Of a DNA stretch of 64,000 nucleotides, positions 13,736 to 26,620 are shown piece after piece. Both the position numbers and the translations under genes were made by a program. This stretch comes from Corbicula japonica (taxonomy: Eukaryota > Mollusca > Bivalvia > Venerida > Cyrenidae), in the NCBI GenBank assembly GCA_038501625.1, contig JAZAYU010000182.1, positions 372,001 to 436,000 of the forward strand. The letters run 5' to 3'. Each line of letters begins with the position of its first letter. The stretch's first letter is position 1. The notes beneath the pieces were generated by a model, which was not told the DNA's origin, did not search any database, and worked only from the letters and a program-made list of their open reading frames with translations.

Positions 13736-14239
13736 GCTCACGTCGGCCATAATACTATCACGGATACTTCCATATGAGGCTGGGACCGGATTCTTTTTAT
13801 TCCTGGTTAGTTAAACTCGTGAATATACAAGGTGCACGCACATTCAGTAATAATAAGTTAACTAATCGGCCTCTCTGGCCGCCGGATGTTTTCCATTATA
13901 CTATTCGAAAGTTAAAGAAAATATTGTCTGATAATCTTTTATGGAATAGGAATAACAAAACGTTAACAAAATGCTAAAAATCAACAAAGTCGAACATTAA
14001 TTCTAGCATGAAAATATTTGTTCAAGGAACATATGGATTTTCTCCACTTCACAGGTCACTTTTAAGTAAGCTTGTTTGTTTATATAGTTTACAAAACAAA
14101 GATTAATGGAAAGGCCATCCAGTTTTCTGCTTAAACCATTAACCATTGATTGTTGAGTTGCTGGGAGTGTTTTACGTATTCGATTGATTGTGATCCAGTA
14201 AGCTACTAACTCTTGACTTCATATGTACGAGTTTTATCG

Positions 14240-14640
14240 CGTTTGCAGCCAGTGTAGATCCAGATCAGCTGGCATATCTATGCCGTTTGATCTGAATCTA
14301 CGCCCGTCACATCTTTGTCAAAAATAACACAATTAATCTAAAAAGCAAACAGTATGGATCCCGATCAGAAGGAACGAATGTTACGTCTGATACGAATCTG
14401 AACTGTTCGCCCTTGCATTATAAATATATCCATGGAATAAGGGCTTTACTAAATACGGGATAGTGTGAAATCTTATCAAACGGTCCAGATCTACACTGTT
14501 CGCCCATGGATATCAGCTGTATTCCATGTAGTCAAAGAATAGAGTAGCGGACAGAGTAGAATCCGATCCGAGACTTCCAGATGTGCTGGCTAATCTCAGT
14601 CTATACTGTTCGCCCATGGATATCAGCTGTATTCCATGGA
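14240..14640. mobile_element. TGTAGATCC-type MITE fragments
   Basis: Copy at 14248-14425 (TGTAGATCCAGATCAGCTGG) is followed by two partial copies ending in the direct repeat CTGTTCGCCCATGGATATCA at about 14499 and 14607. Suggests local duplication of one end. Confidence 0.6.
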
Positions 14641-17600
14641 GGCCATGGTTAACTGAGTAGTAGAAAGAGTAGGATCACTGGAGGCCCAACTATGAAAGTA
14701 TGTCCCCTCATTAAGTGTGTCCCCACGAAACAAACCTTGAAAGCCTTTTACTAGTATAAAATAAGTTTGCGAATGTAAGAGATCGTTCCCAAAGATGCAA
14801 CTTGTAATTTTCATTTATAAATGCTGCATTCTATTTTATTATATTCACATTTCTTCTGTGATACTGACATTAAAAATTAACAGGCAATTTAAAGGGTGGG
14901 TAGGGTTGGGGGCATCCGCCGGATGTGCCACCGTCTAAATTCGCTAGTGGATTTCTAAATTTGGCTCATTATTCAGCGTTTAGTTTGTCATACTTGCCAA
15001 TAACAGTCAGGATCGAACTAACTTTATGTGAATGCTTTTTACTATTAAAGATTACTTAAAACGTTTTTCTGATGATGTATTAAAAAGAGATCTCACTAAT
15101 AAAAAAAGCAAAGTAGCAAATAATATCAATAATATCAATGTTCAACAAATGTTGACAACCGTGCCCTGGGAAATGCCAGAATGCCCCTCATAGGAGCCTA
15201 GACATGGGGACTGGACAAGCTGGGGCTTATTTCCGCCTGGATAAATTAATCCTTGCAAGTTTTGACCCCTGATCCGGAGACTAAGTTTGATTGGGAACTG
15301 ACAATTTTGTTCAAAGACGTTGTCATCGCGTGATTAATGAATTTTAACTCTGTCTGTTACGCTGGTCATATACGATTTAGGGACTGCCAGGACTGACGTT
15401 TGCCATTTGGATGACCCCCTCGGACAAAAGAACCCTTTAACATTCGGGTTCTTAATTAAAAGATCATAAGAACAGCAAAACTGTGCAGTTGTGATTTGAT
15501 TTATAATAGTTTTATTTTATTATATGATTGTTTAAGAATACTTAACAAATGTTCGATTTATACCGATCATCATTATTATTATTGTAATTTATTCTTATTA
15601 AGAATTAATAATTAAATTATTATTATTATTATTTTAATTTCTCTACGTGGAATCGGTGTACTCTCATCAAACTTGATACATTATAAGATAAATCATTTTC
15701 ACTTCTTTTATGAAATAGCCATAAAATTACCTACATTTATTTGGAAACCAATCAAGATAGGGGTAAAAATGTCACCATGGTCAAAAACCATCAGTAGCGG
15801 GTTTGATATCTGTAAACAACATATCTCTTTTTAAGCATGGATTTTTTTTCTTTAAGTATTTTGTAACAATTAAATGCGATTCTGCAATAATGTTACTGCT
15901 TAGATTTTACACAATTTTTTTACCACTTCTAGTCGATTTCGCTATACCATCTTTACCAAAAGTATTGTCGATTTTGTTTTTGTTTTACATCCCCCCTACA
16001 TCATTCAAATGTCCTTGGTTAACCATGGCACGAAAGGATTTAAACTGCAATTGTTTAAAATAAGTAAAAAATCTCGTCATGTTACAAATTTTGAAGAGTT
16101 TACTAGAATTAAATAAGGAGAAATTAAAATTTTATGATCGGTGTAGTTGGAACATTGGTTAAGTGTACATGCGTTGCATCCACTCGCTTAACAAACTAAT
16201 ATGTAAATTGCAAATGACTACATTACCCTATCAATACATCATATTTAGGAGTATTATAGAACGGCTAATGGTGCAAAAATATAGCGAGCAGTTTGTCTAA
16301 TTTAATGGTCCGCGGACACACAATAGCTTCAAACGCTGACTAGATGGTAAAAATATGAACTTTTCTAAGTCACAAGTTTTTGAGTGCAATGCGTTTTTAA
16401 TGTGGCGATTTTGAATAGATTGTTAAAGTTGAGTGCGAGTTAATGATACGGTACAGGAATCCGCCGTGTCAACAACTCTAATGGAGCACGCATCTCAAAA
16501 TTTATTGCTTTTTGAACGTGCGCGAATATTTGAAATGTGTCACAGCCATATGGAACATTTAAGAAATGCAATACACACATGGCATATATAACAATCTGAA
16601 CTTATTAACTTTCGTGACCCTATTTTAGATATAATTATGACCTTCATTTAAATATTGACATCTTGAAGGCTTTTAACGTCCAAGGTGCTTAAATTTTTAA
16701 AACTGGCAGTATTTTGCATGCAAACACGCATATATTGAACCGTTTCTTACTCCAGCTTTCATGTGGATAAAACAACACAATAGTTATGGAAGTGTCTACA
16801 AATGTTGCCGTAAAAGAACGAAATCAGATGTTCGAACCTATTTTTCAAAGTTGTTTACAACAAGAAAACAATTAAAAGAAAGTGACGAGTTGAGTAAATA
16901 AAGACCTGTTCGAGATAAGATCTCACTTAGGGCCGATAATCGCTGATTTACAAGATAAATTTACGCTATGAGTCAACTTTGACTTACGGTATGTGTCACA
17001 AAGGTCGCGCTGGGTGGTTTGAAATAAAACAACGGCCGGTGAATAGAAATAATAGATCTAATTAGTAACACGCGATCTTAAGAAAAGATTTTGGACTTCT
17101 TTAATGAAGAGCGAAAAAGGCGGGAGAGTCAATGGTAATTTGGGCTCCTACACTGCACTTCCACAATAACTAAATTGATGCCTATTGTTATATTTGTTGT
17201 TCACAAGAACGATATAAAAGGGATCAAGTTTCACGTGCATTGTGCGAGGTAGACAGCCGGGTTTTACACCCCAAAACCGCAGTTTTAATCGAAATATTGC
17301 ATTTGCATCTCTCATATCTTTAATCACATGACATCTTGATTCATATGTTGGTTTCAAATCAAATTATTCCCTGTCAATTTCTTACAAAATGGCAGAATAG
17401 ATTACAGGGAAACCTCTCTATCAAGACCACTTCAGGGACTGGAAGAAGTTGTTTTAATAGTGGGGCGGTGTTAGTCCCCAGACTGGATGTTACTACAAGA
17501 TACAATGTATATATATAGCAAGACCCAGTACCGGGGTAGAACTGTACAAGCAACCGCACCATCTAGCCACTGAGACAGACATGTGTTCTCATTTACTGGG

Positions 17601-17711
17601 ATATATAAATGTTTGTTAATGTTTCACAACTTCGGTTTGACAGAAAAGTTTTCTTATTCAATATATCAAATTCTGGTTTCCCTCACATCTCTTCAAAACC
17701 TCAATGAAACA
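14641..17711. other. no gene found
   Basis: No supported exon. Short low-complexity ATT tracts near 15570-15640. Short ORFs at 15803 and 17148-17562 lack family resemblance. Confidence 0.5.
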
Positions 17712-18880
17712 TAAATGCAGGCTGTCAACCAGGTCATCTCCAAAATATAGGAAAAATATAGGAATATTTTTGCAACAAGAATAGGAGTTTTTGGATGATT
17801 TTGAGGCAAAATATAGGAGTTTGGAACTGATAATAGTTTTATTTACTTACACTTATACAAATGATTTTCACCTGTGAATTTACTGTTTCTACTATTATCA
17901 ATGTCCAAAATGTCCGCTGTAAAAATGATGGAAACCATCAACTTTAACATCAGCACCATTAAGCACATCACCAGCATCTGAATGACCATTCAAACAAGGG
18001 GGAAATGCAGAAAATGCAATAACAAAGCCGAATTTTTCGGTTTTAGTTTGTCTTCTATGATATATAGTACTGTACACAGCATCGACCTATCCACTCATAG
18101 TCATATTGCTTTGTGTGTAAAAATCTGGGTTACAATGTACAAAAGGGTTCAGTCAAAAGTGATTCCAAGGCCTTACTTTGGACAAACTCTATTGAGAACC
18201 TGTAGGCAATACATCGTACAAAATTAAATGCTCTTCACTACTCTAGAAGTTCCGGAATAAACGATTTTTAACATGATTACATTTATTTATTTAATCTGCA
18301 TGGAACAGTACTACAGTCAAATAAGTTAGGTAACATTAATACAAAGAATATTGCTACAAGTTTCAAGAGAAATGATAAAACTGTATCAATTTATAACCAT
18401 AACTGAACTTTAATGCAAACTGCCATGGAATTTCTATAGAAATGCAATAATTTTCAAAAACCAAAGCCTTCTTGGGAATAGGACATTATACCTTTTAGGC
18501 TCATTGAAGTTTAACATTAATTTAACTTAATTTATCCATTAAGTGGTTCTATAAAAAACACAATAATTTTAGGAAACTATGCAAATATTTTGCAGATTAT
18601 CCTAATAAAAACATTTTAAAGTTATCTCAATTTATTGAACATATAGTTGTTGCAAATTTTTAAACAATATTGTTTTTATTACCTCCCTATATTTAACTAT
18701 GCCTTTTTAATCGTATTGTTTTTGTAAAGACACCTTCTTTTGCATACACTCTTTTTCAACAGAGTTTGATAACACTCTTTTCAAACTGGAAAACTGACCA
18801 TAACAGTCAGCTAAGAATTCTTGTTTACAGTCAAGCATGTTTTTCCCAGGGGTCCATCTTGACGTTTTAGACAACACATA

Positions 18881-21530
18881 CACTCGTCAAAAGTTCTAAG
18901 TGCACACTTTTCAATATTGAATATCTCAAAGTAAAATTATCATAATTCAAAAATTTTTTGACATTATGTTAAATATGATCAAACAATAAAAATTATTTGA
19001 AAACTGTGCATTTGTTTTACGTAATACGTCATCTACGTCGGCATACGCTATTTATGCCTAATCCCCGTGCGGCAATTGAAAATGAACTTTTTACATCCGA
19101 TTTTGTTTTCTACATGTTTACCGACACCGGACAATCTAAAAACACACACCAAAGTTTTATAACTATTGAACGTTTGACGACTGTTAGCCACGAAAGTGCC
19201 GTCAAAATGCTCTTAACTGGCACTACTTTTAATTTGTTTTTTATCATCCTGATGTTATTTGTAAATAAAAAATAAACGCCTCATTAATGCATATTTTATC
19301 ATTATAAGAAACTAGACTGTGTCCTCAGGACACTGATGCCCCCACTGCTGCAAGTACATTTGTAACAAAACTGTGTACTAGGTATTAACAATATGTGGTG
19401 AATGAGGAGTAAGAGCCACAAAATTTAATGACTAACATAAACAAAGGGCCATAACTTTGGTGAAAATGGTTGCAAGGCAATGTCCTTTACAGCAATTAAG
19501 ACATCATGTCTAATCATCTGTGTAAGTTTGGAAGAAATCAGCCAAATAAAAAATGTGGAGTTGATGCCACAAAATTTTGTAAGTGAAATTAACAAAGGGC
19601 CATAACTCTGGTAAATATGGCCGCAGGAAAAAATCCTTTCTTTATGATCATCTGCACATCCACCTTGATCATGTGAGCAAGTTTGAAAGAAATCCATCCA
19701 ATAGTAAACGAGGAGTTGATGCCACAAGATTAAATCACTGAAATTAACAAAGGGCCATAACTCTGGTAAATATGGCCGCAGGAAAAAATCCTTTCTTTAT
19801 GATCATCTGCACATCCACCTTGATCATGTGAGCAAGTTTGAAAGAAATCCATCCAATAGTAAACGAGGAGTTGATGCCACAAGATTAAATCACTGAAATC
19901 AACAAAGGGCCATAACTCTGGTAAAATGGCCGTAAGAAAAATCCTTTCTTTACAATCATCTACACAACCTGCTTGATCATCTGTGCAAATTTGAAAGAAA
20001 TCCCTTAGATAGTTAATGAGGAGTTGATGCCACAAGATTTAATTACTGAAATTAACAAAGAGCCATAACTCTGGTAAAAATAGTCGCAGGAAAAATTCCT
20101 TTCTTTACGATCATCTACACATTCTGCTTAATCATCTGTGCAAGTTTGAGAGAAATCCGCTTTATAGTTTAGGAGGAGTTGACGCCACAAGATTTAATAA
20201 CTGAAATTAACAAAGGGCCATAACTCTGGTAAAAATGGTCGCAGGAAAAAATCCTTTCTTTACGATCATCTACACATCCTGCTTGATCATCTGTGCAAGT
20301 TTGACAGAAATCCGCCTTATAGTTTAGGAGGAGTTGACGCCACAAGATTTAATAACTGAAATTAACAAAGGGCCATAACTCTGGTAAAAATGGTCGCAGG
20401 AAAAAATCCTTTCTTTACGATCATCTACACATCCTGCTTGATCATCTGTGCAAGTTTGACAGAAATCCGCCTTATAGTTTAGGAGGAGTTGACGCCACAA
20501 GATTTAATAACTGAAATTAACAAAGGGCCATAACTCTGGTAAAAATGGTCGCAGGAAAAAATCCTTTCTTTACGATCATCTACACATCCTGCTTGATCAT
20601 CTGTGCAAGTTTGAAAGAAATCCGCCTTATAGTTTAGGAGGAGTTGATGCCACAAGATTTGGGGACGTACGGACGTACAGACGTATGGACGTACGGACGG
20701 ACGAGTGCAACTCTATATGCCTCCCACTTTGTGGGGGCATAAAAATTCTAATGAAAATATTTTCTAGATTGATAACATTGCTTACGTTGAACGTTGACGT
20801 TACTCTCTTACATCATTAAATATTTATGCAAACTAACGTAAAAAAGAAAATTTGAGAATTGCATTTGTTTGATAAGTGCCCAATTATCAAAACTCTAAAA
20901 CTTAAATTAAAAGAAATCAACTAAACTTCAAAACGGAATTAATCGAAAATCATGTTTATTCGGACAAAATACTGTCCGAATTACCGGTCTATTTTATCGA
21001 AATAAATACTTTTTTCTTTGAAAAGGCTGATACACATCTATCATAGAGAATTGCATCGTCCCAAATCACTTGACCACTAAAAAACTTTTGGCGAAAACTA
21101 ATGTGAGGAAAATAGAATTTTCTCCTTGACATCCACGTTATCACGTTATGGATAAAATAGAGAAGAGCGTGTTGGCTCGTCGTCCCCATCAGACCATTAC
21201 AAAGCTACAGGAAGTTATTTAAGCGCAATGAAATGACGAACCACAACATTTCCTTGAGACTTACATCAAATTGTGATGATAAAAAGATGAAAAAATGATC
21301 ACAACTTATAGCGGATGCAATGATTATTTACTTGAGAATTGAAATCTGTGTACCAGTGAGCTGAACATGTTCTTATTTTTTAATCGCGCTAAGCAGATTC
21401 CAGTTTGTTTGTGTGGGTTAATAGGATATTGATACTCCTTCATTATCATTTATAATATTTTGAAAGATTATATCAAATAGTTCGGACAATCAACATTTAT
21501 CAAGTGTGCACTTAGAACTTTTGACTAGTG
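18881..21530. mobile_element. 2.65-kb TA-flanked element nested in the composite
   Basis: Inverted ends CACTCGTCAAAAGTTCTAAG... and CTTAGAACTTTTGACTAGTG with TA on both sides (18879-18880, 21531-21532). The duplicated sequence at 22405-22735 preserves the uninterrupted site, so the insertion is well supported. The first 19 bp resemble the ends of the 560-bp MITE family at 34865. Only short ORFs occur (92 aa at 18997-19275), and I do not recognise a transposase. Confidence 0.75.
19312..20745 (-). mobile_element. Helitron-like element with ~155-bp core array
   Basis: Minus-strand order: ATGCCCCCACAAAGTGGG, then a GTCCGTCCGTACGTCC-type microsatellite. About eight copies of a 155-bp core follow (CCAGAGTTATGGCCCTTTGT marks each; positions 20211, 20366, 20521 are 155 apart). 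It ends at hairpin TGTCCTGAGGACA and CTAG followed by TTT. The core length recalls the 160-bp satellite of bivalve pearl-type elements. Inserted inside the TA-flanked element. Confidence 0.78.
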
Positions 21531-22177
21531 TACAGCATACCAAATATAAGCTCTCTAGCCCTTGCAGTTGGTGAATAAAATTTAATGATCTTTAACATTT
21601 TTTGCATTTGGTTGCAACTGCAACAAGAATTCTGCATAGAAGTGAAAATTTGTTTTTGTTAGGTAAGCCTTAAAACACAGAAACCTACTACAAAGTCATG
21701 CCTGCCAAATCTCCAGATTTTATCCGAAATCTCCGGATTTTATATTACTTCTCTAGATCTTCGGATTTATAGTCAAAATCTCCGGATTTCTATGAAATTG
21801 CAAACAAATACAAATAAACCTTATTTAAAAGTTGTGCAATGAACGTAACAGTTATTCTACTGCAGTCGCACATTTCATGTTTATTACGAGATAACGAGGA
21901 TGTGGTCAGTGACATGCTGCCTCGGTGCCTCTGGCACAACTATACAATAACAGCGTGTCATAAACTAAACAAGGGCCTAGATGTTACACCTGTCTTTACC
22001 TATTTTCATTGCATGTTCATTTTAATATTGTCAAAAACAGGTCTTAACAGGATTAACATAGTTAAAAATGAATGATAAAATAGGCAAAAAACTTATTTTA
22101 AAATAAGTTTGTTTACCATTTCTAACAACATCGGCGAAATTCATTATAATATATAATTATAAAGAATATGAGAAAAA

Positions 22178-22310
22178 TATCATCATCATCATTATCACCA
22201 TCATCATCATATCATCATTTTTGTTCAGTCACAGTCATAGTGAACAGAAGCAACAATGCATTTAAACAACAACAACAACATCATCATCGTCGTCATCTCA
22301 TCATCATTGA
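22178..22310. repeat. (ATC)n / (AAC)n imperfect microsatellite
   Basis: ATCATCATCATTATCACC and ACAACAACAACATCATCATC tracts, interrupted. Lies in the right part of the 5.3-kb composite element. Confidence 0.85.
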
Positions 22311-22404
22311 CATATTCAGACAAAATATGTGGATTTTTAATGAAGAAGTTTTGGCAGGCCTGCAAAGTTGTTAGAGAATCAGATTAAAACTTTGCATACA
22401 CTCT

Positions 22405-22735
22405 TTCTTTTGCATACACTCTTTTCCAACAGAGTTTGATAACACTCTTTTCAAACTGGAAAACTGACCACAAAAGTCAGCTGAAGAATTCTTGTTCACA
22501 GTCAAGCATGTTTTTCCCAGGTGTCCATCTTGACGATTTAGACAGTTGAACCACATACACCATACCAAATATAAGCTTTCTAGTCCTTGCAGTTGGTGAA
22601 TAAAATTTAATGATCTTTAATAGTTTTTGCATTTGGTTGCAATTGCAACAAGAATTCTGCATAGAAGTGAAAATTTGTTTTTGTTAGGTAAGCCTTAATA
22701 CACAGAAACCTGCTACAAAGTTGTTAGAGAATCAG
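22405..22735. repeat. direct duplicate of 18720-18880 plus 21533-21705
   Basis: Starts TTGCATACACTCTTT and ends near CAGAAACCTGCTACAAAGTT. It corresponds to the two sides of the TA-flanked insertion joined together, with about 90% identity by eye. It is an internal tandem duplication of the composite element and serves as an empty-site control. Confidence 0.85.
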
Positions 22736-23004
22736 ATTAAAACTTAAGTAAATGCCACCCGCCAAGTTTTCACCAATCTAAAAGTTGAGTTTTGTTCTTG
22801 GAAAAAAAAGAAGAAAGCAAAAGCAGTATCAAAGCAATATTTACTCTCTTCATTAATCGGCAAAAACAAATACTAAAAAATATAGGAATACACATAAAAA
22901 TATAGGATAAATATAGGAATATAGGAAGCTTTTCAGAATATAGGAATCTGATCCAAAATATAGGAGAAATATAGGAATATAGGAATCGGTTGACAGCCTG
23001 TAAA

Positions 23005-23120
23005 TGTCTAAAGGCCGGGTGATCCAGTGGGGGTTCAGTAGGGTTGCTCGAACGCCCTTTTCGGCAGCAATTTGATTTTCGTGGGGATTTTGGCCATTCA
23101 GTTGGAAAATATGTCAAAGA
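23005..23120 (-). repeat. dispersed ~185-bp repeat, minus copy
   Basis: Contains GATCCAGTGGGGGTTCAGTA, GGGTTGCTCGAACGCCC and TTTTCGTGGGGATTTTGGCC, the reverse of the family. Lies just outside the 5.3-kb composite element. Confidence 0.6.
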
Positions 23121-23274
23121 AAAAGAAAGGGCATCAACGTATAGAAGTTAATAACTTTTAATACAAATAAATAAAAAAAGGTCCAATGTTCTATCAATCT
23201 GTGCTACTAAATCCATTGTTGGTACCACATGATGAAATTGATCAGCTCAACTACAAAACAATGTAGACTAGTGC

Positions 23275-23360
23275 CCAAGGTTATAAAACTGAGCATGGAA
23301 ACCAGTCTCAAATTTGAGACTGGTTTCCTTGCTCAGCTTTATAACCTTGGGCACCGACCT
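23275..23360. repeat. near-perfect hairpin, GAGACTGGTCT family
   Basis: CCCAAGGTTATAAAACTGAG and ACCAGTCTCAAA are mirrored by TTTGAGACTGGT and CTCAGCTTTATAACCTTGGG with almost no loop: the shortest member of the family. Confidence 0.75.
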
Positions 23361-23362
23361 AA

Positions 23363-23619
23363 CTAGGATGTGTCCTCGGACACTGATGCCCCCACTGCTG
23401 CAACAAAATTTGTAATAACAAAGGGCCATAACTCTGGTAAAAATGGTCACAAGAAAAAATCCTTTCTTGACAACCATCTACACATCCTGCTTGATCAACT
23501 GTGCAAGTTTAAAGAAAATCCGCCTGAAAGTTTAGGAGTTGATGCCACAAGATTTGGGGACGTACGTACAGAAGGATTGACGAGTGCAACTCTATGCCTC
23601 CCACTTTGTGGGGGCATAA
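23363..23619 (-). mobile_element. Helitron-like element, single-core copy
   Basis: Same organisation as 12524-12778: ATGCCCCCACAAAGTGGGAG at the 5' side, TGTACGTACGTCC tract, one 155-bp core, hairpin TGTCCGAGGACA and terminal CTAG before T. It abuts a hairpin MITE at 23275-23360. Confidence 0.72.
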
Positions 23620-23699
23620 CAACTGGTATTGTTCTACACTGGTTGCAAACGTGACAAATGTCAAACTTAGTAATTTTACGACTTTCATCATGAGTGATC

Positions 23700-23860
23700 A
23701 TTATGGATCCTGATCAGCCAGCATGTCCGTGCCATCTGATCAGGATCTACACTGCATGCTTTTAATTCCATTAGGTAATTTCTTACGAAGAAGTGAACAG
23801 TGAACTTTTCCAGGTCCTGATTAGACTACACTGGCGTGCCAGTGTACTTGGAGCTACACC
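23700..23860. mobile_element. TGTAGATCC-type MITE, diverged copy
   Basis: Contains GATCCTGATCAGCCAGCATG and GATCTACACTGCATGC, with a degraded right half. Same family as 9488-9724. Confidence 0.55.
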
Positions 23861-24123
23861 GATGTTTAAAGTCGTAAGTCAGAGCAAATTACCCGTATTA
23901 TAGCACACACTTTACTTGAGGGCACAGGAAGAAAAACAGCAACCAGTTAATTCAAATTTAATCATTAATTTTATGATCATTAACATCAAAATTAAAATTA
24001 ATTGCACAGACAACATACCATACAATCAAGAGCTTTGCATTTACACATGAATACATTTAATATGACTGTATTTGGATCAATTTAACTGCATCCAGGGCTC
24101 CTAATATGATATGGCTTTATACT

Positions 24124-24360
24124 TTATCCCTTTCCTCCATAGACACACCTTAATTCCGAGCATGAATAGTTTAGATCCAGATCAGCCGGCACATCTGTGC
24201 CATCTGATCAGGATATGAACTTTTCACATTTTTATTTATTTATTTTTTACCAAAAAGCACACAGTGCAGATCCAGATCAGACAACATAAATGACCCAGCT
24301 GATCTGGATCTACACTGGTCACACATGCTTACAAATGTGTATATGTCGAGGAAAGGGTAA
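24124..24360. mobile_element. TGTAGATCC-type MITE, full copy
   Basis: Ends TATCCCTTTCCTCCATAGAC and GTCGAGGAAAGGGTAA. Inner repeats TTAGATCCAGATCAGCC and GCTGATCTGGATCTACAC. About 235 bp. Confidence 0.7.
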
Positions 24361-24544
24361 TACTTGTTTAGATAACAGATTTTGGAAGTGAAAAGAAACT
24401 GTTTTCATCAAATCCTTTCTGCCATACTTCACATTTCGGAATGTTTGAAATTCATTCAATAGTGACTAAAGAGCAGAATGAAATAAAATCAGATCTGTTA
24501 TCATATCAAAGCAAACTTAAAATTATAAAATACATCAATATGTT

Positions 24545-24742
24545 GTACTAGTAACAAAATCATAAAACTGAGATTCGGGACCAGTCTTTTTCAAAACTCC
24601 AGTTTCTGATTGGTCAATTTTAAGACTGTAATAAATGTCAACCAATCAGACTCTTGAGATTCAAGACTGGTCATTTCGGTCAATCAGATGCTTGAGATTT
24701 GAGACTGGTCTCCAATCTCAGTTTTATGATCTTGGGGACCAG
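24545..24742. mobile_element. hairpin MITE, GAGACTGGTCT family
   Basis: Ends ATCATAAAACTGAGATTCGG and ATCTCAGTTTTATGAT are inverted. Inside, ACCAGTCTT / GAGACTGGTCT and several CAATCAGA motifs. Related copies at 5985-6090, 13612-13735 and 23275-23360. Confidence 0.65.
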
Positions 24743-24859
24743 TTTTGTGATCTATGATTGTGCGCGGCTGAAACAATGTAAACAAAAACAAATTAAAATG
24801 AACAGAATTAAAGTCTACAAAAACTAAAACGTCAAAAACTGAACACATTTTCTTCTTAA

Positions 24860-26038
24860 AGGAGTATATTACAATAGTTTACGCGCATATTTCTGCGCAA
24901 GCGCTAGTTTCACGGAATGTAAATTTTCTCAGTGACCGGTGTTAGTTGAGTAGTACTTCGACTGTTGCGTAAAATCAATCGATTAAATATTTAAAATTAT
25001 TTCTCACAAATTAGTCGTCCGTGAGAATGGCCTCACGCGAGAAAAAACAAGAAGGGCAGGTTCGTTAGTGATGGAAATCACCAAGCTGTGAAGAAACGTA
25101 AATTATTTGGTCCGATAATTTGTCCTGCCAATGATTCAAGTGTTTCGGATAATTTGACGTCAGAAGTAGATAATAACCAGAGTACGTGTGATCAGGACGA
25201 AATCTGTTGTTCAGAAATTGTATAATTACTTAATGGATCATAAGATTTAGGGATTGTTGTATGATTTTCATTCATTATCAGTGTTAGGTGTTTTTCGATA
25301 TGTATGGAAACTTTGGCAACACTTAGGGCTGCATTTGTGGGAATTTTATGAAAGAAATGTGGTAACTGTAATGTAATTCTTGATAAAGAAATAGTTATTT
25401 CTTTCAAAATATGAAATTAGTTTTGATAAGCATGTTATAAAACTATTTATACATGTTATGATGGACATTTGTAGAATTTCATTAAAATTAGAGATATTTT
25501 TGACTTATATGAACAACTTTGAAGGAATATAGTAAAAATTTAAGCCTGGAAGCACCTGTTTATTTTGTTTTTGTTTTGTTTAGAAATATATACTGTGTCA
25601 TTTTATGGAGTTTAAAAAAAATCTGTCCGTTACAAAAAAAGATATATAGATTTTTTTTCCAGTTAGGGACTGAATTGTCTCCCCTTTTTATTGGATATTT
25701 TGGTCATTTTCAAAGTTTTTTCTTCAAATATACAAAAAAAAATCTCAGATAATTCCATCCAAAACCATACATACACATAATTCCAAACAAAAAAATGCAT
25801 ATATATAAGGTGTTGATTAAGAATTCCAGATGTAACAATCATTTGAAAGATACATGTGCGTTTTCTCAAAATCCCTTCAAAATGGCCGTATAGAGGGGTC
25901 TAATAATGAGCGATTACTCAAAAACAAGCGTGGAAAGCTATATTTTTCTTTATATCATTTTGTTTGTGAAGGAATTCTCTTTAATTGTGCAAAGTTTTAA
26001 AAAATTCTGTCCGTTAGAACTTATTGTCATATACTCCT
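24860..26038. mobile_element. 1.18-kb TTAA-flanked DNA element
   Basis: Inverted ends AGGAGTATATTACAATA and TATTGTCATATACTCCT are flanked by TTAA on both sides (24856-24859, 26039-26042). TTAA targets are typical of piggyBac and Kolobok elements; the ends do not settle which. It holds one short broken ORF (25027-25225) and otherwise AT-rich sequence. Confidence 0.72.
25027..25225 (+). pseudogene. frameshifted short ORF in the TTAA element
   Basis: ATG opens MASREK, then a six-A run puts the frame out. One base later the frame reads GRFVSDGNHQAVKKRKLFGP and on for about 55 codons to TAA. The basic start (KKGRFVS, KKRK) resembles a DNA-binding N-terminus of a transposon protein, but I do not recognise the family. 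Too short to be a transposase. Confidence 0.4.
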
Positions 26039-26328
26039 TTAATATCACAGAATGACAAGTCAAGAGTTAAATATGAAGTCAGGTGGAGTACTTCTGTCAT
26101 CAGAAACACAATTTTTTCGTCACCAAGAAATAAACTGCTTACATTTCAGTTTTTCTTTCTCAGAAAATAATTTATCACCCATCTTACGAAATTGATGCAA
26201 AGTCCTAAGTTAAACACAGTTTTTTATGAACACAGCTATTTGTGGTTACTAAACACATAATCTGTTATTTAAGTGTAGATCTTTTGCTCAACTGAACTAT
26301 TTTCCTATGCAAATTTAATAAATCTCTC

Positions 26329-26334
26329 TTTATT
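26329..26334 (-). promoter_or_regulatory. candidate poly(A) signal of F-box/WD40 gene
   Basis: The minus strand reads AATAAA about 66 nt after the stop codon of exon 9. Position is suitable, but the motif is short and common in AT-rich DNA. Confidence 0.45.
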
Positions 26335-26399
26335 CCTCAATGCTGGATCTCTTTTCTGGGTACAGTGACCTCTATTTCGGCTCCCGGCGATGTTTTGAT

Positions 26400-26620
26400 T
26401 CAAGCCCTCAATTTTTCAAATACTGTCCTATATCTGCGGAATTGCACGATGGTTATACAATAATCTTCGGTTGCTATGGCAATGAAAGGTCCGCCACCGT
26501 CATCTCCAATGACAACAGCGTTTATGTGATCATGATTGGTGTGGATGATGCGAGTTGGTGACGTCAAGTCCAGGCTACACCAATCCATTTCTTTAGGAAC
26601 ATGGTACAGGTACACAAATC
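26400..26620 (-). CDS. F-box/WD40 gene exon 9 (last WD40 blade, stop)
   Basis: The acceptor is TTGTTTCAG. The exon completes Gly of CRSG and reads FVYLYHVPKEMDW, DHINAVVIGDDGG and PFIAIATEDYCITIVQF to a TGA at 26402-26400. A minus-strand AATAAA lies about 70 nt beyond the stop. Confidence 0.9.

Larger units (their letters stand above)
17718..23000. mobile_element. 5.3-kb composite element with CAGGCTGTCAACC ends
   Basis: Thirteen-bp inverted ends CAGGCTGTCAACC are flanked by the direct repeat TAAATG (17712-17717 and 23001-23006). Near both ends there are many AATATAGGA motifs, as expected for subterminal binding repeats in hAT-like elements. Without its 2.65-kb insertion it would be about 2.6 kb. 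No transposase ORF is recognised. The superfamily is uncertain, because 6 bp is not the hAT standard of 8. Confidence 0.55.

Noticed and set aside
13774..13977. 67-aa ORF with NRPLWPPDVFHY
   Set aside because: No domain recognised, no supporting splice sites, and nearby sequence is repetitive.
19425..20035. Two similar 100-aa minus-strand ORFs as a gene family
   Set aside because: They are translations of the 155-bp core units of the Helitron-like element.
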